Below are positions 25,521 through 34,176 of a stretch of DNA of 64,000 nt, piece after piece. Each line of letters starts with the position of its first letter. Within the stretch, counting starts at the first letter, position 1. The notes under the pieces are model-generated. The model was not told the DNA's origin. It did not search any database and worked only from the letters and a program-made list of their open reading frames with translations. The position numbers and the translations under genes were made by a program. This stretch comes from UBA5018 sp947463165 (GTDB lineage Bacteria; Cyanobacteriota; Cyanobacteriia; PCC-6307; Cyanobiaceae). Location of the stretch: positions 1 through 64,000 of the forward strand of contig CALRTY020000019.1 in assembly GCA_943371245.1 (NCBI GenBank). The letters are read 5' to 3'.

Positions 25521-25996
25521 ATATAAATGAGCTAAAGATTCCATTGGGGATCCTCTGGAAAGCCACCATTTCGTCTTCCAGCCAGCTGATAGCCATTGTG
25601 GCATCAGTGCTCCATCGGCTGTAGCTCTGGTTTTCAAAGATTCCCCAGGAAAAAGATGCTTTTAGATTGCAGATGCTCTTGGAATACGCTATAAATGTCC
25701 CTGGTAATCGTCCAAGTGATACCCCCGGGATTTGTATTAGCCAAGCCTCGGTGATGGCTTAGGGTTGTGCAGGCCTGGCGCCCATCGGCAGCTGGCCTGC
25801 CCCTCTCGCAGCACCGCTCTGAGCTCCGCTCGCAGCACCGCCCGGTGGCTGCCGGCGATCCACTGTGATGGCACCTGAAGCCACCGCCAGCCTGGGAGCC
25901 TGGCATCGCCTGCAGGTTTGAGCCTGGGCAGGTTTTCCTTGTGCCCCCTGGTTGGGGCGATGATCGGGGGCCAGTCGTGCAGGATTGTGAACCGGC
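25521..25996. other. Gap without a recognisable gene
   Basis: In 476 bp I see no gene. The only internal structure is a repeated CTCGCAGCACCGC (25816 and 25842). An ATAAATG/TAAATG-rich stretch near 25524 and 25690 may hold promoter elements, but nothing clear. Confidence 0.5.
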
Positions 25997-26578
25997 GTGG
26001 CATTAGTGGGAGATGAGCGGCGGGACCAGTGGGGGGATCAGTTGAGAGAGCAGCTGAGCCATACGGCCAGGGATGGCCAGAGCCATGGGTCCACAGCCTC
26101 AGAGTTGTTCACCTCCCTCTATGGCCTTGGCCACCGTCCCTGTCCCGCCTCCAAGCTCCAGGTGGCGATGGTGCTCAGCCGCGAGCGCGAGATCGATCTG
26201 ATCGAGTACGAGCAGCTCTGCGATGCGGTGGGTTGGAGTCGTCGCCCCCTGCGGCGCGTGCGCAAGGCCCTGGAGCACAGCCTGCTGCAGGTGAGCCTCT
26301 GGCGCCACGATCCCCGCCTGCCAAAGCTGGTGGGTTTTGCCCGCTGCACTGGTGACGGGGTGGTGGAAGCCACGGTGTGGGATGTGGTGGTGCATCCGCA
26401 CTACCAGGGGATGGGTCTGGGTAAACAACTGATGGACTACGTGCTGGATCAGCTGCGCGCCATGGAGGTGGAAAGGGTGAGCCTGTTCGCCGATCCAGGT
26501 GTGGTGGGCTTCTATGCCAACCAGGGCTGGGAACTGGAGCCTCTGCAACGCCGTTGCGCCTTCTGGTACGCCCCTTGA
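25997..26578 (+). CDS. GNAT N-acetyltransferase (Ycf52-like)
   Basis: The protein (193 aa from GTG 25997) has an acetyl-CoA-binding motif HPHYQGMGLGKQLMDYVL and the fold ends ADPGVVGFYANQGWELEP. The block SREREIDLIEYEQLCDAVGWSRRP matches the cyanobacterial/plastid Ycf52-type GNATs as I recall them. The substrate may be a protein N-terminus, lysine or serotonin-like amine; undecided. The first 55 residues are poorly conserved in style, so a later start (ATG 26168, MVLSREREID) is possible. Confidence 0.8.
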   Translation: MALVGDERRDQWGDQLREQLSHTARDGQSHGSTASELFTSLYGLGHRPCPASKLQVAMVLSREREIDLIEYEQLCDAVGWSRRPLRRVRKALEHSLLQVSLWRHDPRLPKLVGFARCTGDGVVEATVWDVVVHPHYQGMGLGKQLMDYVLDQLRAMEVERVSLFADPGVVGFYANQGWELEPLQRRCAFWYAP

Positions 26579-26599
26579 GCCATTGATTTAGCTGCTTGC

Positions 26600-27361
26600 C
26601 TAGGGCGCCCGATAGCGCCGGGCCAGCTCATCGGGGTCGACGCCGCGCCGCCAGGCTCGTCGCAGCCTGGCATTGGCCAGGGTTGCCCCCCAAATCCCCA
26701 GGCGCCGCCAGCGCCGCCCATCCACCGACAAGCGCAGCCGCAGACTTATCAGTCGGCCATGGCCCCTCAGCCGCTGCACCAGATCCAAATCCTCCATCAG
26801 CGGTATCGGTTTCACCCCACCGGCGGCGGCGAGCAGGGCGGCGGGCAGCAGCAGGCCCTGATCCCCGTAGGGTCGCTGCCACCAGCGGCTGCGCAGGCCC
26901 ACGGCCAGCTCCACCAGCCGTAAGCCAGGCTGGCTGCCCCCGATCGCCAATTCGAAGTAGTAGGCCTGAGCCCCTGCGCCAGTTGGCTTTGGGTTGAGGG
27001 TTTGGCCCTGCTGGATCGCCCGCCTTAGGGCCAGATCCCAGCCCCTGGGCAGGCTGCAATCGCCGTGCAGCAGCAACAGCCAGCAGCCCTGAGCCGCCGC
27101 CACGCCGGCCGCCAATTGGCGCCCCCTGCCGCCGCTCTGGCGCAGCAGCTGGGCCCCAGCCAGGGCGGCGATGCTGCGGCTGGCATCTCCGCTGCCGCCA
27201 TCCACCACCAGCACCTCGCCCACCAGCTCGCTCGCCTGTTGCAGTTGGGCCAGCAGGGCCGGCAGCCGCTGGGCCTCGTTCAACACGGGCACCACCACGC
27301 TTAGCGACAGCCGGTTCAGCTGCCGAGCAGATCCAATCAGCGGCTGGGCCGGCCCAGTCAC
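26600..27361 (-). CDS. Family 2 glycosyltransferase (TIGR04283-like)
   Basis: From GTG 27361 the protein is 253 aa. LSVVVPVLNEAQRLPALL and LVVDGGSGD are the GT-A nucleotide-sugar fold; LLLLHGDCSLP and the PLMEDLDLVQRLR block match TIGR04283, linked by name to arsenosugar biosynthesis. Its GTG overlaps the TGA of the upstream TIGR04282 gene (GTGA), so the two are coupled. The frame is open well upstream (to 27736), but that is the shadow of the neighbour. Actual sugar acceptor unknown. Confidence 0.8.
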   Translation of the reverse strand: MTGPAQPLIGSARQLNRLSLSVVVPVLNEAQRLPALLAQLQQASELVGEVLVVDGGSGDASRSIAALAGAQLLRQSGGRGRQLAAGVAAAQGCWLLLLHGDCSLPRGWDLALRRAIQQGQTLNPKPTGAGAQAYYFELAIGGSQPGLRLVELAVGLRSRWWQRPYGDQGLLLPAALLAAAGGVKPIPLMEDLDLVQRLRGHGRLISLRLRLSVDGRRWRRLGIWGATLANARLRRAWRRGVDPDELARRYRAP

Positions 27362-28005
27362 GGGCTGCGCCGCCAGGGCAGCAGGTCGGCGGGTCGGTCT
27401 AGATCGCAGCGGATATCCAGCAGCAGCGGCGCCAGATCGAGCCGCTCCGCTGCCTTGAGGGTGGCCGCCAACACCTGGTCGCTGCCCCAGGGGATGCCGC
27501 AGAACAGGTTGGCTGCGGGCCGTGACAGGCCGATCAGCCAATAGCCGCCATCGGCGGCCGCACCGAGCACCAGGGGGGCGGAGTTGAGGCCGGCAAAGGC
27601 CAACTCCAGATCGCTCAGCGCCAATGTGGGTAGGTCGCTGCCAATCAGCACCACCTGCCGGGCCCCCTCGCGCCAGGCCCTTTGCAGCTGGCGCTGCAGG
27701 CGGCTGCCCAGGCCGCCGCCGCCTTGGCTGAGGCACCTGTCCACGCCAAGGCCATCGCCCCAGCGCCGCGCCGCCCGCGGGGCCAGGCCATCGACGGCGA
27801 GCACCAACTGGCTTATGGCCTCAGCTCCCTGGCGGCCGCGCCATTGACGGCAGCTGGCCAGGGTGTGATCCGTGAGCCGCCGTTGAATCTCCGCCGCCCG
27901 TTGGCGGCCAAGACCCCTGGCCAGGCGACTCTTGCAACGCCCCGCGGCGGGCCAGCGGGCCATCACCACCAACTGGCGCCTCAACACCGAGTGGCGCCTC
28001 GACAT
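27358..28005 (-). CDS. TIGR04282-type glycosyltransferase (DUF2064)
   Basis: From ATG 28005 the protein is 215 aa. VVMARWPAAGRCKSRLARGLG, VLIGSDLPTLALSDLELAF and ADGGYWLIGLSRP are the conserved blocks of the DUF2064/TIGR04282 group, usually paired with TIGR04283. The DNA around the start is an 18-bp tandem repeat; the frame stays open through it to 28080 (QLHCRSQLHCRSQL), so the true start is uncertain. The pair may glycosylate or modify a small molecule; the arsenosugar label is inherited from family names. Confidence 0.78.
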   Translation of the reverse strand: MSRRHSVLRRQLVVMARWPAAGRCKSRLARGLGRQRAAEIQRRLTDHTLASCRQWRGRQGAEAISQLVLAVDGLAPRAARRWGDGLGVDRCLSQGGGGLGSRLQRQLQRAWREGARQVVLIGSDLPTLALSDLELAFAGLNSAPLVLGAAADGGYWLIGLSRPAANLFCGIPWGSDQVLAATLKAAERLDLAPLLLDIRCDLDRPADLLPWRRSP

Positions 28006-28114
28006 CAATTGGCTCCGGCAGTGCAATTGGCTCCGGCAGTGCAATTGGCTCCGCCAGTGCAATTGGCGACCCCAGCGCAACTGCCGACTCCAGTGCTATT
28101 TGGGCAACTGGGGC
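27971..28114. repeat. 18-bp degenerate tandem repeat, about eight units, at a gene start
   Basis: Units such as AATTGGCTCCGGCAGTGC occur at 27971, 27989, 28007, 28025, 28043, 28061, 28079 and 28097. Those at 28007, 28025 and 28043 are nearly identical, the outer ones diverged. The array straddles the start codon of the TIGR04282 gene and keeps its frame. Confidence 0.88.
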
Positions 28115-28176
28115 AACTTTCACCTCCAGGGCAATGGGTGGATAAAAAAATGTTGCGCATAAAGAATATTGAGAAA

Positions 28177-29304
28177 TCAAGAATTGTGGGGTAGTTCGGC
28201 TGGTCGCATGCTGAGGTTGGCGCGGCGGTCGCCGCGGCGAACTTTGACCACAAGCTCTTGGCCCACCCGGGCCTGATCCACGGCCAGCTGCACCTGGGAG
28301 GGATTCTTCACCGCAGTGTCGCCGACGCTCTCGATCAAATCGCAGGGCTTCAGGCCACCCTTGGCGGCGGGGCTGCCGTTCATCACCTCCACCACCACCA
28401 CCCCATTCACTTCCGGTAGCCGGCATTCGCTGGTGGTGGCGTTGATCTCGCGGGCCAACTGGGGGGTGAGGGTTTGCAGGCGAATGCCGATGTAGGGGTG
28501 GCTGGCATAGCCCCGTTGCACGATCTGGGCGGCAATTTCGCGCGCCGTGTTGATCGGGATCGCAAAACTCAACCCAGCTCCCGGAGCCTGGCGAATTGCT
28601 GTGTTTACACCGATTACCTCGCCGCGGTCGTTGATCAGCGGACCACCACTATTGCCAGGATTCACGGCGGCATCGGTTTGGATGTAGGGCACCCGCTGCC
28701 CTTCTCCCACCGCATTTGTGCGTTGAATCGCACTGATGATACCGGCGGTGACGGTGTTATCCAGACCCAGGGGGTTGCCGATGGCGATTGCCCATTCGCC
28801 GGGTCGCACTTTGGCCGAATCCCCCAGGGGCGCCACCGGCAATTTGGAGGCCACCACCTTCACCACCGCCACATCGGTGAGCGGATCACCGCCGAGCACT
28901 TTGCCTTTGAAAGTGCGGCCATCGGGCAGGGTGACCGTCACTGCACTGGCCCCCTCAACCACGTGGGCATTGGTGAGGATCACCCCATCGGAGCGGGTGA
29001 TGAAGCCCGACCCCAGGCCTTGCTGTTGCTGGATTGAGGGACCCTGGCCAAACAGGCCGCCGATTGGATTGATCACCCGGGTAGTGGTGTCGATGCGCAC
29101 CACCGCGGGGCCCACCTTGCCAACTGCATCGACGATCACGTTGCCGCCCGGCCGCAGGGAGGGGCTTGGCGGCGCATCGGAAATTCTGGTTTCAGGGGCT
29201 TCCTGCCGGCCTGGCAAGCCGGGCAAGCGCCCATCGCAGCCGGCCAGCAGCATGGCCAGCACAGCGACTGTGCCGGCAGAGCAACTCAGGGAACGGAAGG
29301 GCAT
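28177..29304 (-). CDS. HtrA/DegP-like trypsin-type serine protease, lipoprotein
   Basis: From ATG 29304 the protein is 375 aa (a GTG two codons earlier is possible). A signal peptide with lipobox (VLAMLLAGCDG) precedes a trypsin domain with the triad His in TNAHVV, Asp in PLTDVAVV and Ser in NPGNSGGPL. A C-terminal PDZ domain covers about 265-360 (GVVVVEVMNGSPAAKGGLKP). It should degrade or refold damaged extracytoplasmic proteins, tethered to the membrane or thylakoid. Divergent from dnaA. Confidence 0.92.
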   Translation of the reverse strand: MPFRSLSCSAGTVAVLAMLLAGCDGRLPGLPGRQEAPETRISDAPPSPSLRPGGNVIVDAVGKVGPAVVRIDTTTRVINPIGGLFGQGPSIQQQQGLGSGFITRSDGVILTNAHVVEGASAVTVTLPDGRTFKGKVLGGDPLTDVAVVKVVASKLPVAPLGDSAKVRPGEWAIAIGNPLGLDNTVTAGIISAIQRTNAVGEGQRVPYIQTDAAVNPGNSGGPLINDRGEVIGVNTAIRQAPGAGLSFAIPINTAREIAAQIVQRGYASHPYIGIRLQTLTPQLAREINATTSECRLPEVNGVVVVEVMNGSPAAKGGLKPCDLIESVGDTAVKNPSQVQLAVDQARVGQELVVKVRRGDRRANLSMRPAELPHNS

Positions 29305-29397
29305 CGACACTGCATCGCCTGGGGCTCAGTGCATCTTCTATGACAGCCCGCGCCCCTGGCACTGCGTATATTCGAGACTGTTAGGTAAGTCCCCTCG

Positions 29398-30786
29398 GTG
29401 CAGCAGGCAGATCAGCTGTGGCACCAGGTGCAGGAGGCCTTGCAGGCCAGCCTGAGCAAGCCCACCTTCGAAACCTGGATCCGTCCAGCCCGCTGCCGCA
29501 GCTACGAGCAGGGCCAGTTGGAGCTGGAGGCCCCCAGCAGCTTCGCCTGCAGTTGGCTGCGCAAGAACTACCTGGGCACCATTGAGGCGGTCGCCAGCGA
29601 GATGGCTGGCCAGCCCGTGCAGGTGCTGGTGGTGGCGGCCAGCAGCGAGGAGGCCAGCGCTGGGGCGGCAGGGCCCCCGGAGGCCCAGGCCTTGGCCACT
29701 GCGCAGCAGCCAGCCCAGGCAGCCAGCGGCGGTGGTGAACGCCCCCGCAAACTGGCCCCCGGATTGAACCCCCGCTACGTGTTCAATCGTTTCGTTGTCG
29801 GTCAAAACAGCCGCTTGGCCCACGCGGCGGCCCTGGCCGTGGCCGAGGCGCCGGGAAGAGAGTTCAATCCGCTGTTCATTTGCGGCGGTGTCGGCCTGGG
29901 GAAGACCCACCTGATGCAGGCGATTGGCCACTACCGACTCGAGATAAATCAAGATTCGAAGGTGTTTTATGTTTCTACGGAAACTTTTACCAATGACTTG
30001 ATTCAGGCTATCCGCAAGGATAGCATGCAGGCTTTCCGTGACAAGTATCGCGCTGCAGACGTAATCTTAGTGGATGATATCCAGTTTATTGAGGGGAAGG
30101 AGTATACCCAGGAAGAGTTTTTCCACACCTTTAATGCTCTCCATGAGGCGGGCCGACAGTTGGTGATTGCTTCCGATAGGCCACCAAGTCAAATCCCCCG
30201 CCTGCAGGAGAGGCTTATTTCACGCTTTTCGATGGGATTGATTGCCGATATCCAGCCTCCAGACATGGAAACCCGTATGGCGATCCTGCATAAGAAAGCT
30301 GAGCAGGAGCAGATGTCCCTGCCCAGGGATTTGATTCAATTCATCGCTGGACGCTTCACCTCCAATATTCGTGAACTTGAAGGAGCCCTTACCAGGGCAG
30401 TGGCCTTTGTTTCGATTACTGGTCTGCCCATGACCGTCGACTCGGTGGCACCGATGCTCGACCCAAATGGGGGCGATGTTGATGTTAAACCAGAGCAGGT
30501 GATCGAAAAGGTGGCTGAAGTTTTTGGCGTAACCGTAGAGGAGATGCGCAGTGCTAGCCGCAAGCGAGCGGTAAGCCAGGCCCGCCAGGTGGGCATGTTT
30601 TTGATGCGGCACAGCACCGATCTTTCCCTGCCACGCATTGGCGAAGCCTTCGGAGGCAAAGACCATTCCACCGTCATGTATGCGGTAGAACAGATAGAAA
30701 AAAAGCTCAATACAGAACCAAACTTGGCGAGACAAGTGCAGCAGGTCCGCGACCTATTGCAAATTGATTCCCGCCGCCGCAAATAG
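29398..30786 (+). CDS. dnaA: Chromosomal replication initiator DnaA
   Basis: This 462-aa protein has the complete domain set: N-terminal domain I (about 1-80), a low-complexity linker (about 85-120), AAA+ core (Walker A GGVGLGKTHLMQAIG, Walker B VILVDDIQFIEG, sensor region SRFSMGLIADI) and the C-terminal DnaA-box binding domain (SRKRAVSQARQVGMFLM, GGKDHSTVMYAVEQI). It binds and opens the origin, with ATP control. Start is GTG 29398. A TATATT near 29364 is a possible -10. It is not followed by dnaN, as is common in cyanobacteria. Confidence 0.97.
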   Translation: MQQADQLWHQVQEALQASLSKPTFETWIRPARCRSYEQGQLELEAPSSFACSWLRKNYLGTIEAVASEMAGQPVQVLVVAASSEEASAGAAGPPEAQALATAQQPAQAASGGGERPRKLAPGLNPRYVFNRFVVGQNSRLAHAAALAVAEAPGREFNPLFICGGVGLGKTHLMQAIGHYRLEINQDSKVFYVSTETFTNDLIQAIRKDSMQAFRDKYRAADVILVDDIQFIEGKEYTQEEFFHTFNALHEAGRQLVIASDRPPSQIPRLQERLISRFSMGLIADIQPPDMETRMAILHKKAEQEQMSLPRDLIQFIAGRFTSNIRELEGALTRAVAFVSITGLPMTVDSVAPMLDPNGGDVDVKPEQVIEKVAEVFGVTVEEMRSASRKRAVSQARQVGMFLMRHSTDLSLPRIGEAFGGKDHSTVMYAVEQIEKKLNTEPNLARQVQQVRDLLQIDSRRRK

Positions 30787-31125
30787 ATTTTTCGCGTTTA
30801 GCAGGCGACTGCTTTTGTGCTTGGCCCTAGGGAGGTTTTGGAAAACCCAAGCCAGTGCCAATTGAGACCTCTGATGCCGCAAAGGTCGACAACTGACGGG
30901 ATCGCCGACATGACAGTTTGTATAGGCACCGCCTAGCTACCTTGGGCCCAGCACCACACCATTGGCCTCCTGTAGGTCTGATCTCAGAACACTGCCGACT
31001 GCTTGGGGCTGCTGAGCGCCTCTGCTTGGGGCGACTGAGCGCCGCTGTAGGTTTTTGCCGCCAGCAGCGGTACTCCCCTGGGGCGAAGAGAGATCCAGAG
31101 CTACCGAGACAAGCGTTTTGCCACT

Positions 31126-31224
31126 GATAGAGCCTCGGGCTTGGGCCGCAGATAGATCATCGGGCTTGGGCAGGAGATAGAGCTTTAGTCCTGTGCCGCT
31201 GATAGAGTCTCGGACTTGGGCCGC
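31126..31224. repeat. 25-bp direct repeat, four units, downstream of dnaA
   Basis: Units starting GATAGA at 31126, 31151, 31176 and 31201 share GATAGAGnCTCGGnCTTGGG-type sequence; the third is most diverged and the fourth is 24 bp. The array borders an AT-rich stretch, giving an iteron-like arrangement. Confidence 0.85.
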
Positions 31225-31282
31225 GATAACTTACATGGTATAAATCTTTAAATTATTAATTTAGATCGAGTAATTGCACGCC

Positions 31283-31291
31283 CATGGATAA
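31283..31291 (-). promoter_or_regulatory. Weak DnaA-box-like site (TTATCCATG)
   Basis: On the minus strand TTATCCATG differs from the consensus TTATCCACA at the last two positions. It lies next to the AT-rich stretch and 25-bp repeats downstream of dnaA. A single weak box is not proof of an origin. Confidence 0.2.
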
Positions 31292-31317
31292 ATGACTGTA
31301 GGCAATAAATGGTAGCG

Positions 31318-31358
31318 CTGGAGACATGCGGCCAAAGAGCCAAGCTTCATGTCTCCAG
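31318..31358 (-). terminator. Hairpin between glgC and dnaA
   Basis: CTGGAGACATG (31318-31328) pairs perfectly with CATGTCTCCAG (31348-31358), loop 19 bases, 13 bp beyond the glgC stop. No U run; it may protect the 3' ends of both convergent mRNAs. Confidence 0.45.
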
Positions 31359-31371
31359 CATCGGCCGGATA

Positions 31372-32667
31372 TTAAATAATCATGCCGTCGGGAATGGTAC
31401 CATTCTTAACTACTACTACGATGCCATTGCGGATGTAGAAGTTGTGCTCAGGACGATCGGCCTCTTCGATGTTGTCCTTGTTGATAATGTTGACATTGTT
31501 ACCGATGCGCACATTTTTGTCAATAATTGCCTTCTTTATGGTGCTACCCTTACCTATGCCGATGGGGATGCCACCTGTTTCCCGCAGCAATCCACGCTCC
31601 TCGTTAGACTCGAAGAAATCAGATCCCATTAGCAGGGTATCTTGTAACACCACCTCGTCTTCCACGCGGCTGCGGACGCCTAGTACACAGTGGTGAATGC
31701 TGCAGGCTTTTAGTAGCGATCCCTCGCCAATGATAGAATTTGTTACTTGAGCGTCCTGAAGCTTGCTGGGGGGAAGGTAGCGAGGACGGGTGTAGATTGG
31801 GAACTTCTCGTCGTAGAAAGAAAAGGGTGGATTGGGTTGTTCTGTTAGGGCAAGGTTTGCTTCGTAGAAGGCGCCAATGGTACCAATATCCTCCCAGTAA
31901 TCGTTGAAGAGGAAGCTCTGGAGACGATCGCCTCTTGCCAGGGAAGCTGGAATAAGCTCCTTGCCAAAATCTGTGGCGTTGGGATTTGTATCCAGCAGGT
32001 CAAACAATGTATCGCGGCTGAAAACGTAAATCCCCATCGATGCTAGGTAGGGACGATTGGCTGCATCTTCGGCGGATAGCCCCATCAGTTGGGTATCCAC
32101 CTGCATCGCTTCTAGATCGGCCCCCTTGGGCTTTTCGCGGAATTCTTGGATAGCACCATTGCTATCGGTGCGCATAAGGCCGAAACCCTCTGCCTGCACT
32201 GGGTCAACCGGCAGGGCGCCCACGGTGAGATTGGCACCTGTTGCAATATGATGATGGACAAACTTGGCATAGTCCATCCGATAGAGCTGGTCACCGGAAA
32301 GGATCACATAGTGATCAACATCCCATTCCTGGAACAGCCACTTGTATTTGCGTACCGCATCGGCAGTGCCCTCAAACCAGCTGGGGCTATCGGGGGTCTG
32401 TTGGGCTGCCAATACCTCTACAAACCCCTGGCCGAATCCGGCGGAGAGGTTGTAGGTCATGGTCAGGTGACGGTTCAACGAGGCACTGTTGAACTGGGTC
32501 AACACGTAGATTTTGTTAATCTCCGAGTTGATGCAATTGCTAACCGGGATATCGATAAGCCGATACTTCCCCGCCAGTGGCACGGCGGGCTTTGCCCGCA
32601 TCTTGGTGAGAGGGTAGAGCCGGGTGCCGGCACCGCCACCGAGAATAATCGCCAGAACACGCTTCAT
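31372..32667 (-). CDS. glgC: Glucose-1-phosphate adenylyltransferase
   Basis: This 431-aa enzyme makes ADP-glucose for glycogen, the main stored carbon. LGGGAGTRLYPLTKMRAKPA is the pyrophosphorylase loop; YRLIDIPVSNCINSEINKIY and the C-terminal left-handed beta-helix (IDKNVRIGNNVNIINKDN) follow. In cyanobacteria it is allosterically activated by 3-phosphoglycerate. The neighbours hemA and glpX on the same strand form a conserved picocyanobacterial run. Start ATG 32667 is clear; 157 bp separate it from hemA. Confidence 0.97.
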   Translation of the reverse strand: MKRVLAIILGGGAGTRLYPLTKMRAKPAVPLAGKYRLIDIPVSNCINSEINKIYVLTQFNSASLNRHLTMTYNLSAGFGQGFVEVLAAQQTPDSPSWFEGTADAVRKYKWLFQEWDVDHYVILSGDQLYRMDYAKFVHHHIATGANLTVGALPVDPVQAEGFGLMRTDSNGAIQEFREKPKGADLEAMQVDTQLMGLSAEDAANRPYLASMGIYVFSRDTLFDLLDTNPNATDFGKELIPASLARGDRLQSFLFNDYWEDIGTIGAFYEANLALTEQPNPPFSFYDEKFPIYTRPRYLPPSKLQDAQVTNSIIGEGSLLKACSIHHCVLGVRSRVEDEVVLQDTLLMGSDFFESNEERGLLRETGGIPIGIGKGSTIKKAIIDKNVRIGNNVNIINKDNIEEADRPEHNFYIRNGIVVVVKNGTIPDGMII

Positions 32668-32824
32668 AACTTGGGTTGCTGTGGACGGCTCGGCCGACCG
32701 TACTTGAGTGAGTGAGCAGTGCGCGACCCTTTTGCCTGCAGGCGGTACGAACTGTTGTAGAGCTGAGTCGAGGGTGCTTAACGAAACAGCTCTTGCTTAG
32801 CAACCTGGGCTCTGTTGTGCCCGA

Positions 32825-34135
32825 TCACTCATCTGGATGCAGCTCGCTGAGTTCAAATAACTGTTCCAACACCCGGATCGCCACATGGCGCTGGGGGCGG
32901 GGCTGGGGAGCCCGCAGGTTGGTGACCGGGGTGTGCAGGATCTTGTTGATAATCCCCTTGCTGAGCGCTTCCACCACCTTGCGCTCCCGGGCCGATAGAT
33001 CCGGACCCATGCGGCTGAGGGCCTTTTGCAATTCCTGTTCGCGGATGTCCTCCAGTTGACGCCGCAGGCGATTTACCACCGGCACCGCCTCCAGGCCATC
33101 CCACCACTCCAGGAACAGGCGCGACTCCTCCTCCAGTAACCCCTCCGCCTCTGCCGCGATCTCGCGGCGCGCCTCCTGGTTGCGGGCTACCACCTCCTGG
33201 AGATCATCGACGTTGTAGGCCTGCACGCCGCTCAGATGCACCACATCAGCACTGATGTTGCGCGGTACGCCGATATCCACCAGCATCAAGGAGCTGCGCC
33301 GGTTTAGGGCACTGAGCCGCTCGGCGGTGATGATCGGATCCTCGGCGGCCGTGCTGGTGAACACCAGGGAACAGGTGCTCAGACAATGATCCAAATCGTC
33401 CAGGGGACGACATTGCACCGGCAGCGACGGAAAATCGGCCGCCAGGGCTTCCGCCCGGCTCACAGTTCGATTCAGCAGCACCACCCCGCGGCAGCCCTTG
33501 GCCTGCAGGTGCTGCAGCAGTAGACGGGCCATGCGGCCGGCACCGACAATGGCCACCTGCTCCTGATCCAGGGGCACCAAATCATCGAGGCCGCGGGCCT
33601 GGCCCACCTTCAGCTGGGCCAGCTCGACAGCCGCTGAACTGATCGAAACCGCCCCGGTGCCGAGGTTGGTTTCGGTGCGCACCCGTTTGCCCGTGCTCAC
33701 CGCCTGGTTGAGCAGGCGGTTGAGGATCGGACCCACCGATTGGTGCTCCTGGCCCAGGCGCACCATTTTTTTCACCTGGGAGAGGATTTGGCCCTCCCCC
33801 AGCACCAGCGAATCCAGGCCCGCTGCCACCCGCATCAGGTGGGCGACCGCCTCCTGGTGGTGGTAGGTGAACAGGTGCGGCGTCAGCTCAGCCACCGCCA
33901 GCCCCGAGTGTTGGCTGAGGAATTGGCCCACCGCCGATAGGCCCTGGTCGGGGTGGCGCAGCAGCGTATAGATCTCCAGCCGGTTGCAGGTACTGAGGAT
34001 GGATGCCTCCAGCACCTGGTCGTCGGAGCGCAGCTTCTGCAGCGAAGCCTCCATGGTTTGCTCCGGGATGCTGAGTCGCTCCCGAATTTCAACCGGAGCC
34101 GTGCGATGGCTCAGGCCGACTACAGCTATGTGCAT
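32825..34135 (-). CDS. hemA: Glutamyl-tRNA reductase
   Basis: This 436-aa enzyme reduces glutamyl-tRNA to glutamate-1-semialdehyde, the committed step to heme, chlorophyll and bilins. It starts HIAVVGLSHRTAPVEIRERL; the catalytic Cys is in LSTCNRLEIY (near residue 50). NADPH-binding block is VAIVGAGRMARLLLQHL, with a C-terminal dimerisation helix (residues 320-436). Length is standard. It is 41 bp downstream of glpX (stop at 34177 on the same strand) and so likely in one transcript. Confidence 0.97.
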   Translation of the reverse strand: MHIAVVGLSHRTAPVEIRERLSIPEQTMEASLQKLRSDDQVLEASILSTCNRLEIYTLLRHPDQGLSAVGQFLSQHSGLAVAELTPHLFTYHHQEAVAHLMRVAAGLDSLVLGEGQILSQVKKMVRLGQEHQSVGPILNRLLNQAVSTGKRVRTETNLGTGAVSISSAAVELAQLKVGQARGLDDLVPLDQEQVAIVGAGRMARLLLQHLQAKGCRGVVLLNRTVSRAEALAADFPSLPVQCRPLDDLDHCLSTCSLVFTSTAAEDPIITAERLSALNRRSSLMLVDIGVPRNISADVVHLSGVQAYNVDDLQEVVARNQEARREIAAEAEGLLEEESRLFLEWWDGLEAVPVVNRLRRQLEDIREQELQKALSRMGPDLSARERKVVEALSKGIINKILHTPVTNLRAPQPRPQRHVAIRVLEQLFELSELHPDE

Positions 34136-34176
34136 GGAGGCAGAATTGACGTGATCCGGGTTCCGAACAGTTGGAA

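Larger units (their letters stand above)
30787..31371. other. Long gap downstream of dnaA with repeats and an AT-rich stretch
   Basis: The 585 bp between dnaA and glgC (convergent) carry no gene. The right half holds four 25-bp repeats (31126-31224), then an AT-rich segment (31228-31275, TATAAATCTTTAAATTATT), a near-match DnaA box and a hairpin. The left part contains further loose repeats (TGAGCGCCTCTGCTTGGGGC). Confidence 0.55.
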
